Positions 1-7,064 of a DNA stretch of 8,998 bases are shown piece by piece. The stretch's first letter is position 1, and each line of letters starts with the position of its first letter. The position numbers and the translations under genes are program-made. This DNA comes from Planctomycetota bacterium (GTDB lineage Bacteria; Planctomycetota; UBA1135; JALUZX01), in NCBI GenBank assembly GCA_027011425.1, contig JALUZX010000386.1, forward strand, positions 1 through 8,998, read 5' to 3'. The notes beneath the pieces were generated by a model, which saw only the letters and a program-made list of their open reading frames with translations, was not told the DNA's origin and did not search any database.

Positions 1-2417
1 GCCCGGACCAGGAGGCCCAGGGTCTCGGCCTGGCCCGGGAAGAAGACCAGGGACCAGTAGAGGGGCCGCCAGGCGGCGAGCTTGGGATTCCAGCCCGGGT
101 CCCCCAGCCGGGAGGCTAAGAGAAGGACCCGGCCTCCCCTCTCCAGGGCGCCCAGGACATCGCGGTCCAGCTTGTCCGAGAGCAAGACGTCCCCCGCCGG
201 CAGGGGAGGATCCTTCTCCGGGTAGACCCAGAGAGGGTAGGTGTTCTTCTCGGGCTTGCCCCCAAGGTGGAGCACAAGCTGCAGGCGCCGGGCCCGGCCG
301 GACTCCAGGATCCCCTCGAGAGGGACCTCCACCTTTCCCAGGGCGGCCACGCTCCCCACAGGGACGGGATCCTTTCCTAGGACTTCCCCCTCCCGGAGGA
401 CGACCTTTTCCGGGGTCCGGAGCTTCCACTCCACGCGGGGTTTCTCCAGGGGGGCGGGACCGTCGTTTCGCACCACCACGCCGAACGAGAGGGTCTCGTT
501 TCCGGTCCAGGTATACTTGGGAAGCCGGGCCAGGGCGACCCTGGGAGCGCAATACCCCCGGAAATCCTGGGGCAGGACGATTCCCTTGCTGTCCCAGAAC
601 ATGTCCAGCCAGCCCACGTAGGCCTCCCCCTGTCCCTGGAAGTCCTCCATGGAAAGAAGCTGGAAGCCCCGGCAGGAGGGGGTGCGCAGGAAGGATTCGA
701 TCTCGTCCTTGTAGAGGAGGCGGTTCAAGGCCCCCGAGGCACGGGTGAACTCTTCCTGTTGTTCGAAGATCCCGGTCCTCTTTGCGGCCTCCCGCATCTT
801 CTCGAGCCGGGTGTTCCTGAGAACGCCCGTGAACTTTCCGCAAAGGTCCCAGTCCGGGTAGACCGGCCACTGGCCGATCTCGTGGGCGATGATGGGAACC
901 TTGGTCCTCGAATACTTGGCCTCGTAGTCCCAGTCGGTCCCGCTCTCCATGTGCTGGCGCACCCAGCCGATTCCCGGGACGGCGTGGGTGGCGTTGAAGT
1001 CGCAATAGGGCGTGATCGTCCGGGCCGTGGAGGCGGCGTAGAGCCTGCGCTGATCGTAATGCTTGATCTCCTCGATCCACTTTCCCGTGACGGCGAAGTT
1101 GGAATGGCCCAGCTCGTTCCCGATGACCAGGAAGCAGAAACTCGGGTGGTTCCCGAATGTGTCCACGACCCGGCGCATCTCGGCCCGGGCGAAGTCGTCC
1201 ACCGACTTCTCCCCCTTTCCCGGGCCCAGCCCTTCTTCGCGCCCCTCGTTGATCCAGATCCCAGGTGAGGCCTGGATGTAGATCCCCATCTCGTCGGCCG
1301 CCTGGAAGGCCGCTTCGGGGGGGCACCAGGAATGGAAGCGCGCGTGGTTGAGGCCGTGCTCCCTGTAGAGCGAGAAGATCCGGAGCCAGTCCTCCTTTTT
1401 CGTGGAGGGGAAACCCGTCAAAGGAAAATGGACGCAGTCCAGGTTGCCCCGCATGAAGACGGGTTTTCCGTTGAGAAGAAGCTCGTTTCCCCGGCGGGCG
1501 ATCTCCCTGAACCCGAAGGAGAGACTCTTTTGGTCCACCACCTTACCCGGGTCCAGGAGTTCCAGGCGCGCCCGGTAGAGCCTTGGGGTGAACTCCGACC
1601 AGGGAACCACCGAGGATCCGCAATCCACTTGGAGGGAGAAAGAGCCGTCCTTCTTCACCGTCCCCTCTCCCCCGCCCAGGACCAGCCCTCCCCTGGGGTC
1701 GGTGACGCGGACCCGGATTCCCTCTTTGCCGGCGGCCTTCCCCTTCACCCGGCCTTCCGCGACCAGAACCCAGCGATCTCCCGCCTTTCTCGGAAAGAGC
1801 CGGACCCGCCCGATCCCCGGCGCCGGCAGGGCCCGGATCTCGATCCTTCCCACCACGCCGTTCCAGCGGGTCTGGGTCTGGGGGCCGTAGGAGTGGGTCA
1901 TGAGCCCCAGGTGGTGGATCATGCGGTTGTCGATCCTCAAGGTCAGGGTGTGCTTCCCAGGCGCGAGCCGGCCCAGGTCGTGGACGTGGGGCGCGGCGAA
2001 AGAATCCAGGGGCGGGCCCGCGGGCCTTCCGTCCACCCAGGCCCGGGACTCCCAGAGGACCCGCTCCAAAAAGACCGCGATCTCCCGGCCCTTCCATTCC
2101 GGGGGGACCTGGAAGGTCTTCTGGTACCAGGCGGGCCCGATGTATTCGTGCCTGCGGGTGAGGACGCCCTGTCTCTCCGGCCCGGGGGCGCCCACGCCGG
2201 CCTCGTCGGTCGTCCCGGGAAGATGGATGGAGCCTTCCAGGGTCCTTGCGAACCACTTCTCCCCGATCCCCTTGTCCCCGGGGTCGACGGCGAAACGCCA
2301 CCTTCCGGCGAGAGAGAGGATCTCCCCGGCCCGGGCCGTCCCGGCGCAGGGGCCCGGGAGCATGAAGAAGAGGAAGAGAGAAAAGAGGGAGAAGAGGGAG
2401 GAAAACTTCCGCGCCAT
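1..2417 (-). CDS. Exported glycoside hydrolase family 2 protein (beta-galactosidase/glucuronidase-like), 3' end outside window
   Basis: The frame is open from an ATG at 2417 to the window edge, giving 805 visible residues and no stop. Residues 1-30 form a signal peptide: a basic start (MARK), a Phe/Leu-rich core, and an ARA cleavage site before Gly31. The GH2 layout follows. A jelly-roll sugar-binding domain (about 35-200) contains the WYQK and FLERV..W.S..WVDG blocks. Next come an immunoglobulin-like domain (about 200-305) and a TIM barrel (about 310-600). In the barrel, Asn434-Glu435 (in IGNELGHSN) fits the GH2 acid/base, and Glu513 (in AHEIGQW) fits the nucleophile. The tail (about 620-805) has a beta-sandwich and then a Rossmann-like stretch resembling the GATase-like domain of some galactosidases. 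A GAGG lies 9 nt before the start. The gene follows the CgeB-like glycosyltransferase by 77 bp and is probably co-transcribed. GH2 enzymes cleave beta-galactosides, beta-glucuronides, beta-mannosides and others; the substrate here cannot be named. Family call firm, specificity open. Confidence 0.87.
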   Translation of the reverse strand, partial: MARKFSSLFSLFSLFLFFMLPGPCAGTARAGEILSLAGRWRFAVDPGDKGIGEKWFARTLEGSIHLPGTTDEAGVGAPGPERQGVLTRRHEYIGPAWYQKTFQVPPEWKGREIAVFLERVLWESRAWVDGRPAGPPLDSFAAPHVHDLGRLAPGKHTLTLRIDNRMIHHLGLMTHSYGPQTQTRWNGVVGRIEIRALPAPGIGRVRLFPRKAGDRWVLVAEGRVKGKAAGKEGIRVRVTDPRGGLVLGGGEGTVKKDGSFSLQVDCGSSVVPWSEFTPRLYRARLELLDPGKVVDQKSLSFGFREIARRGNELLLNGKPVFMRGNLDCVHFPLTGFPSTKKEDWLRIFSLYREHGLNHARFHSWCPPEAAFQAADEMGIYIQASPGIWINEGREEGLGPGKGEKSVDDFARAEMRRVVDTFGNHPSFCFLVIGNELGHSNFAVTGKWIEEIKHYDQRRLYAASTARTITPYCDFNATHAVPGIGWVRQHMESGTDWDYEAKYSRTKVPIIAHEIGQWPVYPDWDLCGKFTGVLRNTRLEKMREAAKRTGIFEQQEEFTRASGALNRLLYKDEIESFLRTPSCRGFQLLSMEDFQGQGEAYVGWLDMFWDSKGIVLPQDFRGYCAPRVALARLPKYTWTGNETLSFGVVVRNDGPAPLEKPRVEWKLRTPEKVVLREGEVLGKDPVPVGSVAALGKVEVPLEGILESGRARRLQLVLHLGGKPEKNTYPLWVYPEKDPPLPAGDVLLSDKLDRDVLGALERGGRVLLLASRLGDPGWNPKLAAWRPLYWSLVFFPGQAETLGLLVR

Positions 2418-2426
2418 GGATCGGGA

Positions 2427-2430
2427 CCTC
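2427..2430 (-). promoter_or_regulatory. Ribosome binding site of the GH2 gene
   Basis: On the minus strand GAGG lies 9 nt before the ATG at 2417, with a second purine block, GGAAGG, at 2435-2440. No ATG, GTG or TTG lies in frame in the rest of the 77-bp gap, and the ATG opens directly onto a typical signal peptide. Both points support this start. Confidence 0.55.
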
Positions 2431-2494
2431 GCGACCTTCCCCCCTTTTCCGCGGGAAAGACCAAGGTAGCCGGGCCGCCGGGGAAACGGAAGGA

Positions 2495-3931
2495 TCAGGT
2501 CCGGGCGGTGGAGACCCTGGAAACGAGGGCCTCCCGGGCGGCGACGGCGTAGAGGGAGGCCAGGTCCCGGGGGCTCCCCTCCAGGACGGAAAGGGCCGCC
2601 TTCCTGCGGAGGTCCAGTGCTTTCGCCTCGTAGCCCAAGGGCAGAACGAGCCCTTGCAGGTCCTCCCAGGCCTCCACCTGTTCCGCCCGCTCTTCGGCCT
2701 CCCGGCAGAAGGCGCGGGCCTCCTTCTCCCGGCCCAGGGCGGCCATGACGAAGACCAGGTTCAAGAGGGCGGGAAGGTACCGCGGGGAAAGGGTCCGGGC
2801 CGTGAGGAATTCCCGCAGAGACTCCCCAGGCGCCCGCATGGGCCAGAAGGCCGCCAGGACCGCGCCGATGTTGTTGCGGACTTGAGGATTCGTGGGATTC
2901 AGGGAGGCCGCCCGGACCAGGTCGGCCAGCACCGCTTCGTGGGAGGCCCAGGTCCGGAGCATGGCCGTTCCCCTGGCCAGGTGGAGGCGCCACTCCGGGG
3001 CGGGAGGCCTCGCGCCCGCCCGGATCCCGGCCAGGGCCCCCCGCAGCCGGTCCAGGTTGCGGGACATGGAATAGTCAAGGATCTTCTTCCGCCCCGCCCG
3101 GGCGATCCTCTCCCTCTCCTCGTCGCGCTCCAGGAGCCTGAGGATCTTCTCCTCCAGGTCGTCCTCCCCGTAGAGGACCACCTCCTCGCCGGGCGCCAGG
3201 TATTCCCGGACCTCCAGGTTCTCCCTCTCCATGAGGAGGAGGGCCCCCGAGGCGCAGACCTCGAAGGCACGAAGGTTCATCTCGCGGCGGATGGAGCGGT
3301 TGAAGCCGATCTTCGAGCGCGCCAGGATCCGGCCGTATTCCTCGTTGAAGACCCCCGTGGCGATCTCCACCCGGACCCCTCTCTCCTTCAGGCGGGCCAG
3401 CCTTTCCAGCCAGGGAACCCGGTCTCCCTGGACCTGGGGGTTCAGGTTGCCCACGAAGGAGACGTCGATGTCCCGCTCCAGGCCCTCCACGGGCCTGTGC
3501 CATTCCCACCTGAACGTATACTGGGGCCAGTAGAAGGTCCGGGCGAAACCCGCCCCGGCGAAGATCCCCGTCCCCGTCCTGTCCGCCGCAACGGCGTCGA
3601 AGAAGGGGGCCATCGTCCAGAGCTGGTCGAAGTGGAGGTTCCAGTCGGAGATCACCCCCACCACCGGGTAGGGGGCCTTCTCGATCCCCCTGGGCAGGGG
3701 CTCGTGCTCGGGATAGTAGAAGAGGATGAGATCGGGCTCCCACCCGGGAGGCAGGAGGGCCCGGAGTTGCTCCCAGGTCCCCCGGGAAGGATCGAATTCC
3801 AGGTCGAAGGGATAGAACCTCTTTCCCACCCACATGCGGTCCTTGGGACCGAAGGTGAGAAGCTCCACGTCCCGGTAGCGTTCCCTGGGTTCGAAGGACT
3901 CCAGGGGGTGGTTGCAGAGGATTCTCACCAT
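2495..3931 (-). CDS. CgeB-like glycosyltransferase with C-terminal TPR-like region
   Basis: This is a 478-residue cytoplasmic protein without signal peptide or membrane segment. Residues 1-150 resemble the N-terminal Rossmann half of CgeB/DUF3880-type GT-B enzymes: a PDLILFYYPEHEPLP strand, then VVGVISDWNLHFD and FFDAVAADRTG. Residues 155-300 match the Glyco_trans_1_2 type: DVSFVGNLNP opens the nucleotide-sugar half, then IGFNRSIRREMNLRAFEVCA has the usual N-x-R-x-FE signature with Glu224 as the likely donor-binding acid, then GALLLMER. Residues about 320-470 are helical with degenerate TPR features (LNPTNPQVRNNIGAVLA; LSPRYLPALLNLVFVMAALG). The start overlaps the stop of the TPR gene in ATGGTGA. 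No Shine-Dalgarno is visible, so translation probably depends on coupling. The frame stays open far upstream, but that extension runs through the whole TPR gene with Gly/Arg/Pro-rich nonsense and is rejected; GTG at 3928 is an alternative start. The sugar donor and acceptor are unknown. CgeB itself is a spore-coat maturation protein, and nothing here implies sporulation. Confidence 0.85.
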   Translation of the reverse strand: MVRILCNHPLESFEPRERYRDVELLTFGPKDRMWVGKRFYPFDLEFDPSRGTWEQLRALLPPGWEPDLILFYYPEHEPLPRGIEKAPYPVVGVISDWNLHFDQLWTMAPFFDAVAADRTGTGIFAGAGFARTFYWPQYTFRWEWHRPVEGLERDIDVSFVGNLNPQVQGDRVPWLERLARLKERGVRVEIATGVFNEEYGRILARSKIGFNRSIRREMNLRAFEVCASGALLLMERENLEVREYLAPGEEVVLYGEDDLEEKILRLLERDEERERIARAGRKKILDYSMSRNLDRLRGALAGIRAGARPPAPEWRLHLARGTAMLRTWASHEAVLADLVRAASLNPTNPQVRNNIGAVLAAFWPMRAPGESLREFLTARTLSPRYLPALLNLVFVMAALGREKEARAFCREAEERAEQVEAWEDLQGLVLPLGYEAKALDLRRKAALSVLEGSPRDLASLYAVAAREALVSRVSTART

Positions 3932-4530
3932 GCGGGGGCCGGCGCGGGACCGGGAACGGGAGCGGCCTGGCAGGCCGCCAGGTTCTCCTTCGCTTCCGCG
4001 TATTCGGGATCCACCTGGAGGGCCATCTGGAAGAACCGGACCGACTCGGCCGTCCTCCCCTTGGAGTAGTGGATCACGCCCAGGTTGTTGTAGAGTTCCG
4101 CCGTCCTGCACCCGGCGTCCACGGCCTGGGACCAGAGGGCTTCCGCCTCGTCCACCCGCCCCTTCCCGTAGAAGACCATCCCCTTGTTGTAGAGGATGTC
4201 CCCCTGGCCGGGGGCCAGGGCGAGGCCCCGGTCGAAGGCGGCCACGGCGCCCTCGTCGTCCCCTTCCAGGTAGAGCAGCCAACCGAGCATGTTCCATCCC
4301 TCCGGGTCCCCGGGGCTGAAGGTGGTCAGGGCCCGGGCGTGCTTGAGGGCCCGGGCGTAGTCGCCCCCGGAAATCAGGGCCTGGGCGGCGGTCTTGTGGA
4401 CCTTGGCCACGGACCTCTCCAGGTCGTCCACCAGGGACTCCAGCTCCGCCTGGGCGGCATCTTGTCCCGCAATTGCAGGCCCGCCCGGAGGGGCGGCCGT
4501 AAGATGGTTCCATCCGTAATCCTGGTTCAT
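3925..4530 (-). CDS. Small tetratricopeptide repeat (TPR) protein
   Basis: This 201-residue protein has no signal peptide and no catalytic motif. About four TPRs are visible: 43-76 (degenerate), 77-110 (GWNMLGWLLYLEGDDEGA), 111-143 (ILYNKGMVFYGKGRVDEA) and 144-177 (ELYNNLGVIHYSKGRTAES). The usual small/large TPR residues recur, and the second and fourth repeats end near the typical Pro (LAP, VDP). Residues 1-42 are acidic and helical after a Pro/Gly-rich start. The tail from 189 is a Pro/Ala run ending in Trp. The start is well fixed: GGAGG lies 9 nt upstream, and the ATG overlaps the stop of the upstream GT2 gene in ATGA. The reading frame also opens upstream to 5007, but that extension lies inside the GT2-TPR gene out of frame. 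TPRs mediate protein-protein binding. Placed between two TPR-bearing glycosyltransferases, it is probably an adaptor or scaffold for them or for a protein acceptor; this is inference. Confidence 0.85.
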   Translation of the reverse strand: MNQDYGWNHLTAAPPGGPAIAGQDAAQAELESLVDDLERSVAKVHKTAAQALISGGDYARALKHARALTTFSPGDPEGWNMLGWLLYLEGDDEGAVAAFDRGLALAPGQGDILYNKGMVFYGKGRVDEAEALWSQAVDAGCRTAELYNNLGVIHYSKGRTAESVRFFQMALQVDPEYAEAKENLAACQAAPVPGPAPAPAW

Positions 4531-6977
4531 ATTGTCTTTCCTCCAATCTCGTTCGACACCGTCCCCGCCGGCTCCGGCGGGGGAACCTTCCCGGCCGCGC
4601 CCCTTCTCCAGGCCTCCGCCTGTTCGCGCAGTCCGAGTTTCTCGAGGATGGCCGCGCCCTGACTTCGGACCGCCTCCTCCCCGGGATGCTTCTTCAAGTA
4701 ACCGCCGAGAACCGCCACGGCCCGGCCCGGGTCGCCTTCCTTGAGTAGAAGCGCGGCGTATCCCAGGACGCCCGGAAGGTAATCCGGCCTGACCGAGAGG
4801 GCGGCCTCCATGTATTCCTTGGCCCTGTGGTGGAATCCCTTCATGGACCAGGCGGCGCCCATGGCGTGCCAGGATGCGTAGTCCGAGAGCCCGTCCTCCA
4901 CGGGGACCACCAGGACGGCGTCCCGGAAACCGAGGCACCGGTCGTAGAGTTCCAGGGCCAGGTCGGGTTTTCCCGTCCGGACGGCCACGCCGGCGGCGAT
5001 GTACCACGTGTTTGGGGTGGCCATGAACCTGTCCAGGGCCAGGAGAAGGAGTTCCTCCGCCCTCGCGTAATTCTCCGTCTTGGCCTCCTCCAGGGCCAGG
5101 AGGGTGGCCACCTCCGCCGCGTAGGGAACCTGGCGCAAGTGGACGTCGGGGAGCCTGGTTATGAGTTCCAGGGCCTTCTCGAACTTCTCCCGCGACTGCT
5201 CGGGGGTTCCGAAACGGCGGAGAAAGTCCCCGAACTTGTACCAGCTGTAGTGGTCATCGGGCTTCTCCTCCACCTGCTTCTCGAAGAGCGCCCAGTTTCT
5301 CTCCTTCTTTCCCTTCTTCTCCATCACCCGGGAGATATACCCGTGGTGGATCACCTCTGCGTCCGCCTCGCCGAGAACCAGGCCCAACCGTTCCGCCTTG
5401 TCCATGAGGGAGTGGATCACCTGCTCGTGGATCCTGTTGGAAAAGGAGATGCCGGGAAGGTTCCTGAAAAGCCTGGTGATCCGGACCCCCCGGGTCCTCT
5501 CCTTTCCGTCGTTGAGGTTGCGGAAAGTCAGGTGGTAGGCCGCCACCGTCGGGTCCCGGACGGCCTCCCGGATCTTCTCCGCCGAACCGGGGGCGAGTTC
5601 CTCGTCCGCGTCGAGCACGAGGATCCAGTCGCCCGTGCACTCCTTCAGCCCCGCGTTCCGGGGTTCCGAAAACGATCCGTTCCAGGGGAACTCGATCACC
5701 TTGGCCCCGAAGGAGCGTGCGATCTCCACGGTCCGGTCGGTGGAACCCGTGTCCACCACGACGATCTCGTCCACCGCGGGGAGAGCGGACCTGAGGCACC
5801 TCTCCAGGCAGGACTCCTCGTTGCGGACCATCATGCAAAGGGAGACTCGGGGCTTCCCGCCCCGCCAGGGAGGTTCCGCCTTGGCCCGCTTCTCCCGGAC
5901 CACCCGGCTCTCCCGGGTCTGCCAGGACCAGCGTTCCATGAATTCCCGGGCCTCTTTCTCCGCCTCCCGGGCCGGCCCGGCCGGCCCGGGAATGGGGTCC
6001 CCCGCAACCCTGACGCCTACCCCGGCGTGGGCCATCTGAAGGCGGAACTCCTCGGCCGCCACGGCCGCGCTCTTCCAATACCAGGGAAGGGGACCGAAGG
6101 CGGCCAGGTCCTTGCGATGGATCAAAAGTCCCGCCAGGTCGGAGACCTCCGCCGGGAGGATGCAGGTCTTCTTCCAGAAGAGGTATTCCAGCCGGGCCGC
6201 CAGCCAGGCGGCGGAAGGCCTTTGCCCGGCCCGCAGGAGCCAGATCCGGTCCCCCCTGCTCCGGGTGAAGGCCCGGTTCCAGAGTTCGCATTCACTGGGC
6301 TCTTCTCCCTCCCCGGGACAGGAGACCACCACCTCCCACCGGGGCGGAAGGATGCCCCGCAGGTAAGCCTCCGCCTCGGCGCCTTCGCCGGACGTTCCCG
6401 CCGCCACCAACACGCTCCCCGAAAGAGGCTCCTCCCTCCGGGCGTGGATGAAGAACCATTCCACCCGGGCCTCCCGGGCCAGGGAGGCGCTGTCCAGGTC
6501 GCATTCCCAGAGCGCTTCCCGGACCTCCTCTCCGGGGACCATCCCCATGCCCGGAACGTCTGCGATCTCCCGGAGGACGAACCCCGCGTGAAAGAGGGCC
6601 CGGACCGCCTCCTCCCGGGAAAGGGGAAGCAGTGGGTCGTGGGGCGCCCCGGCGGGGGCGAAGAGGGAGGAAAACCCGTCCAGGGCGGCCTTCACCCTGT
6701 GCCAGGCCCGGGCGTTGGGGATCCTGAGAAAGAGTTCCCCCCCGGGTCGCACCGCCTCGAAGACCCGGGAAAAGACCTTCCAGGGCGGGCCTTCCGAGAG
6801 GGGAATCCCCGGGAGCGCAAGGGCCGGGAAGGGACCGTCCTGGGGGCCGGGAAGCCCCCTCGGCACCTTTTCCGGCGGAGCGGAAGAGGTCTCGAGGAAT
6901 TCCTCGAAGCAATTCCCCTGAAAGGAAAATCCCCTCGGGAGATCTCCCAGGGGGAATCGATCCTTGTCTTTCGCCAT
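4527..6977 (-). CDS. Multidomain GT2 glycosyltransferase with methyltransferase remnant, degenerate GT2-like module and TPR tail
   Basis: This is an 816-residue cytoplasmic protein. Residues about 45-145 look like the C-terminal half of a class I methyltransferase: a WKVFSRVFEAVRPGG helix-turn, then LFLRIPNARAW and later SREEAVRALFHAGF. The SAM-binding glycine motif is missing. Residues about 186-331 resemble a GT2 fold (SVLVAAGTSG; GDRIWLLRAGQRPSAAWLAARLEYLF; GLLIHRKDLAAFGPL), but Arg-Ala-Gly stands where the DxD should be. A linker with the EKEAREFMERW stretch follows. Residues 376-600 are an intact family 2 transferase: RVSLCMMVRNEES, VVDTGSTDRT, FSEPRNAG, the DxD at Asp456-Ala-Asp458, and RIHEQV at 515-520. 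Residues about 575-795 are TPR-like, clearest at 702-735 and 736-768. The domain is closest to the WaaE/SunS-like GT2 group often fused to TPRs. The start is the ATG at 6977, with only a weak GGGG 7 nt upstream; the frame opens a further 28 codons but offers no better start. The stop overlaps the TPR gene by 4 bp. Donor and acceptor are unknown. Confidence 0.87.
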   Translation of the reverse strand: MAKDKDRFPLGDLPRGFSFQGNCFEEFLETSSAPPEKVPRGLPGPQDGPFPALALPGIPLSEGPPWKVFSRVFEAVRPGGELFLRIPNARAWHRVKAALDGFSSLFAPAGAPHDPLLPLSREEAVRALFHAGFVLREIADVPGMGMVPGEEVREALWECDLDSASLAREARVEWFFIHARREEPLSGSVLVAAGTSGEGAEAEAYLRGILPPRWEVVVSCPGEGEEPSECELWNRAFTRSRGDRIWLLRAGQRPSAAWLAARLEYLFWKKTCILPAEVSDLAGLLIHRKDLAAFGPLPWYWKSAAVAAEEFRLQMAHAGVGVRVAGDPIPGPAGPAREAEKEAREFMERWSWQTRESRVVREKRAKAEPPWRGGKPRVSLCMMVRNEESCLERCLRSALPAVDEIVVVDTGSTDRTVEIARSFGAKVIEFPWNGSFSEPRNAGLKECTGDWILVLDADEELAPGSAEKIREAVRDPTVAAYHLTFRNLNDGKERTRGVRITRLFRNLPGISFSNRIHEQVIHSLMDKAERLGLVLGEADAEVIHHGYISRVMEKKGKKERNWALFEKQVEEKPDDHYSWYKFGDFLRRFGTPEQSREKFEKALELITRLPDVHLRQVPYAAEVATLLALEEAKTENYARAEELLLLALDRFMATPNTWYIAAGVAVRTGKPDLALELYDRCLGFRDAVLVVPVEDGLSDYASWHAMGAAWSMKGFHHRAKEYMEAALSVRPDYLPGVLGYAALLLKEGDPGRAVAVLGGYLKKHPGEEAVRSQGAAILEKLGLREQAEAWRRGAAGKVPPPEPAGTVSNEIGGKTI
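4540..4544 (-). promoter_or_regulatory. Strong ribosome binding site of the small TPR gene
   Basis: A full GGAGG lies 9 nt before the ATG at 4530, inside the last codons of the upstream GT2-TPR gene, where it encodes part of the Gly-Gly pair near the C-terminus. It is the best Shine-Dalgarno site among the four gene starts in the window, and it rules out the upstream out-of-frame extension as the real start. Confidence 0.8.
5966..5990. repeat. 25-bp all-G/C palindrome inside the GT2-TPR gene
   Basis: The left arm CCCGGGCCGGCC (5966-5977) and right arm GGCCGGCCCGGG (5979-5990) are perfect reverse complements around a single C at 5978. It encodes the Gly/Pro/Ala-rich linker at residues about 330-338, just after the degenerate GT2-like module. 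In a GC-rich genome a Pro/Gly/Ala linker can produce such symmetry by codon choice alone. Confidence 0.8.
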
Positions 6978-6984
6978 GACCCAA

Positions 6985-7002
6985 CCCCGGGGTCGACCGG
7001 GG
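6985..7002. repeat. Short GC inverted repeat before the GT2-TPR gene
   Basis: CCCCGG (6985-6990) and CCGGGG (6997-7002) flank a 6-nt spacer, and the core GGTCGACC at 6991-6998 is itself palindromic. It lies 8-25 nt before the ATG at 6977 and could fold in the leader and cover the weak GGGG site there. No T-tract follows, so it is not an intrinsic terminator. A regulatory role is only a possibility. Confidence 0.4.
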
Positions 7003-7006
7003 ACCC

Positions 7007-7026
7007 TTTGCCTGCCTTTGCCTGCC
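7007..7026. repeat. Tandem 10-bp duplication in the intergenic gap
   Basis: TTTGCCTGCC occurs twice back to back (7007-7016 and 7017-7026) in the 87-bp gap between the tandem-GT4 gene and the GT2-TPR gene. On the transcribed strand it reads as two GGCAGGCAAA units about 30-50 nt before the ATG. A tandem operator or a slippage duplication are both possible. The rest of the gap holds only short GC hairpins, with no clear promoter. Confidence 0.75.
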
Positions 7027-7064
7027 TCGATCGTCCCCGGCCCGGCACGGCGCCGGAGAGGACG

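Noticed and set aside
2444..2459. An imperfect palindrome in the gap before the GH2 gene, a possible terminator or operator.
   Set aside because: It has one internal mismatch pair, short arms and no T-run on the transcribed strand, so it is too weak to call.
1332..4069. Long plus-strand frames (1332-2552 and 2654-4069) opposite the GH2 and CgeB-like genes.
   Set aside because: They have the same codon-register mirror relation to genes with recognisable catalytic motifs, and low-complexity products with no family resemblance.
3932..4546. An N-terminal extension of the CgeB-like gene by about 205 codons.
   Set aside because: The extension lies wholly over the TPR gene and the end of the GT2 gene in another frame. 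It is Gly/Arg/Pro-rich nonsense, and the CgeB-like fold begins right after the ATG at 3931.
4531..5007. An upstream start at 5007 for the small TPR gene.
   Set aside because: The extension overlaps the TPR tail of the GT2 gene out of frame and has no domain. GGAGG with correct spacing marks the ATG at 4530.
7037..7060. A GC hairpin after the tandem-GT4 stop as an intrinsic terminator.
   Set aside because: The stem is only about 5 bp and no run of T follows on the minus strand. The gap is short and leads into a related gene.
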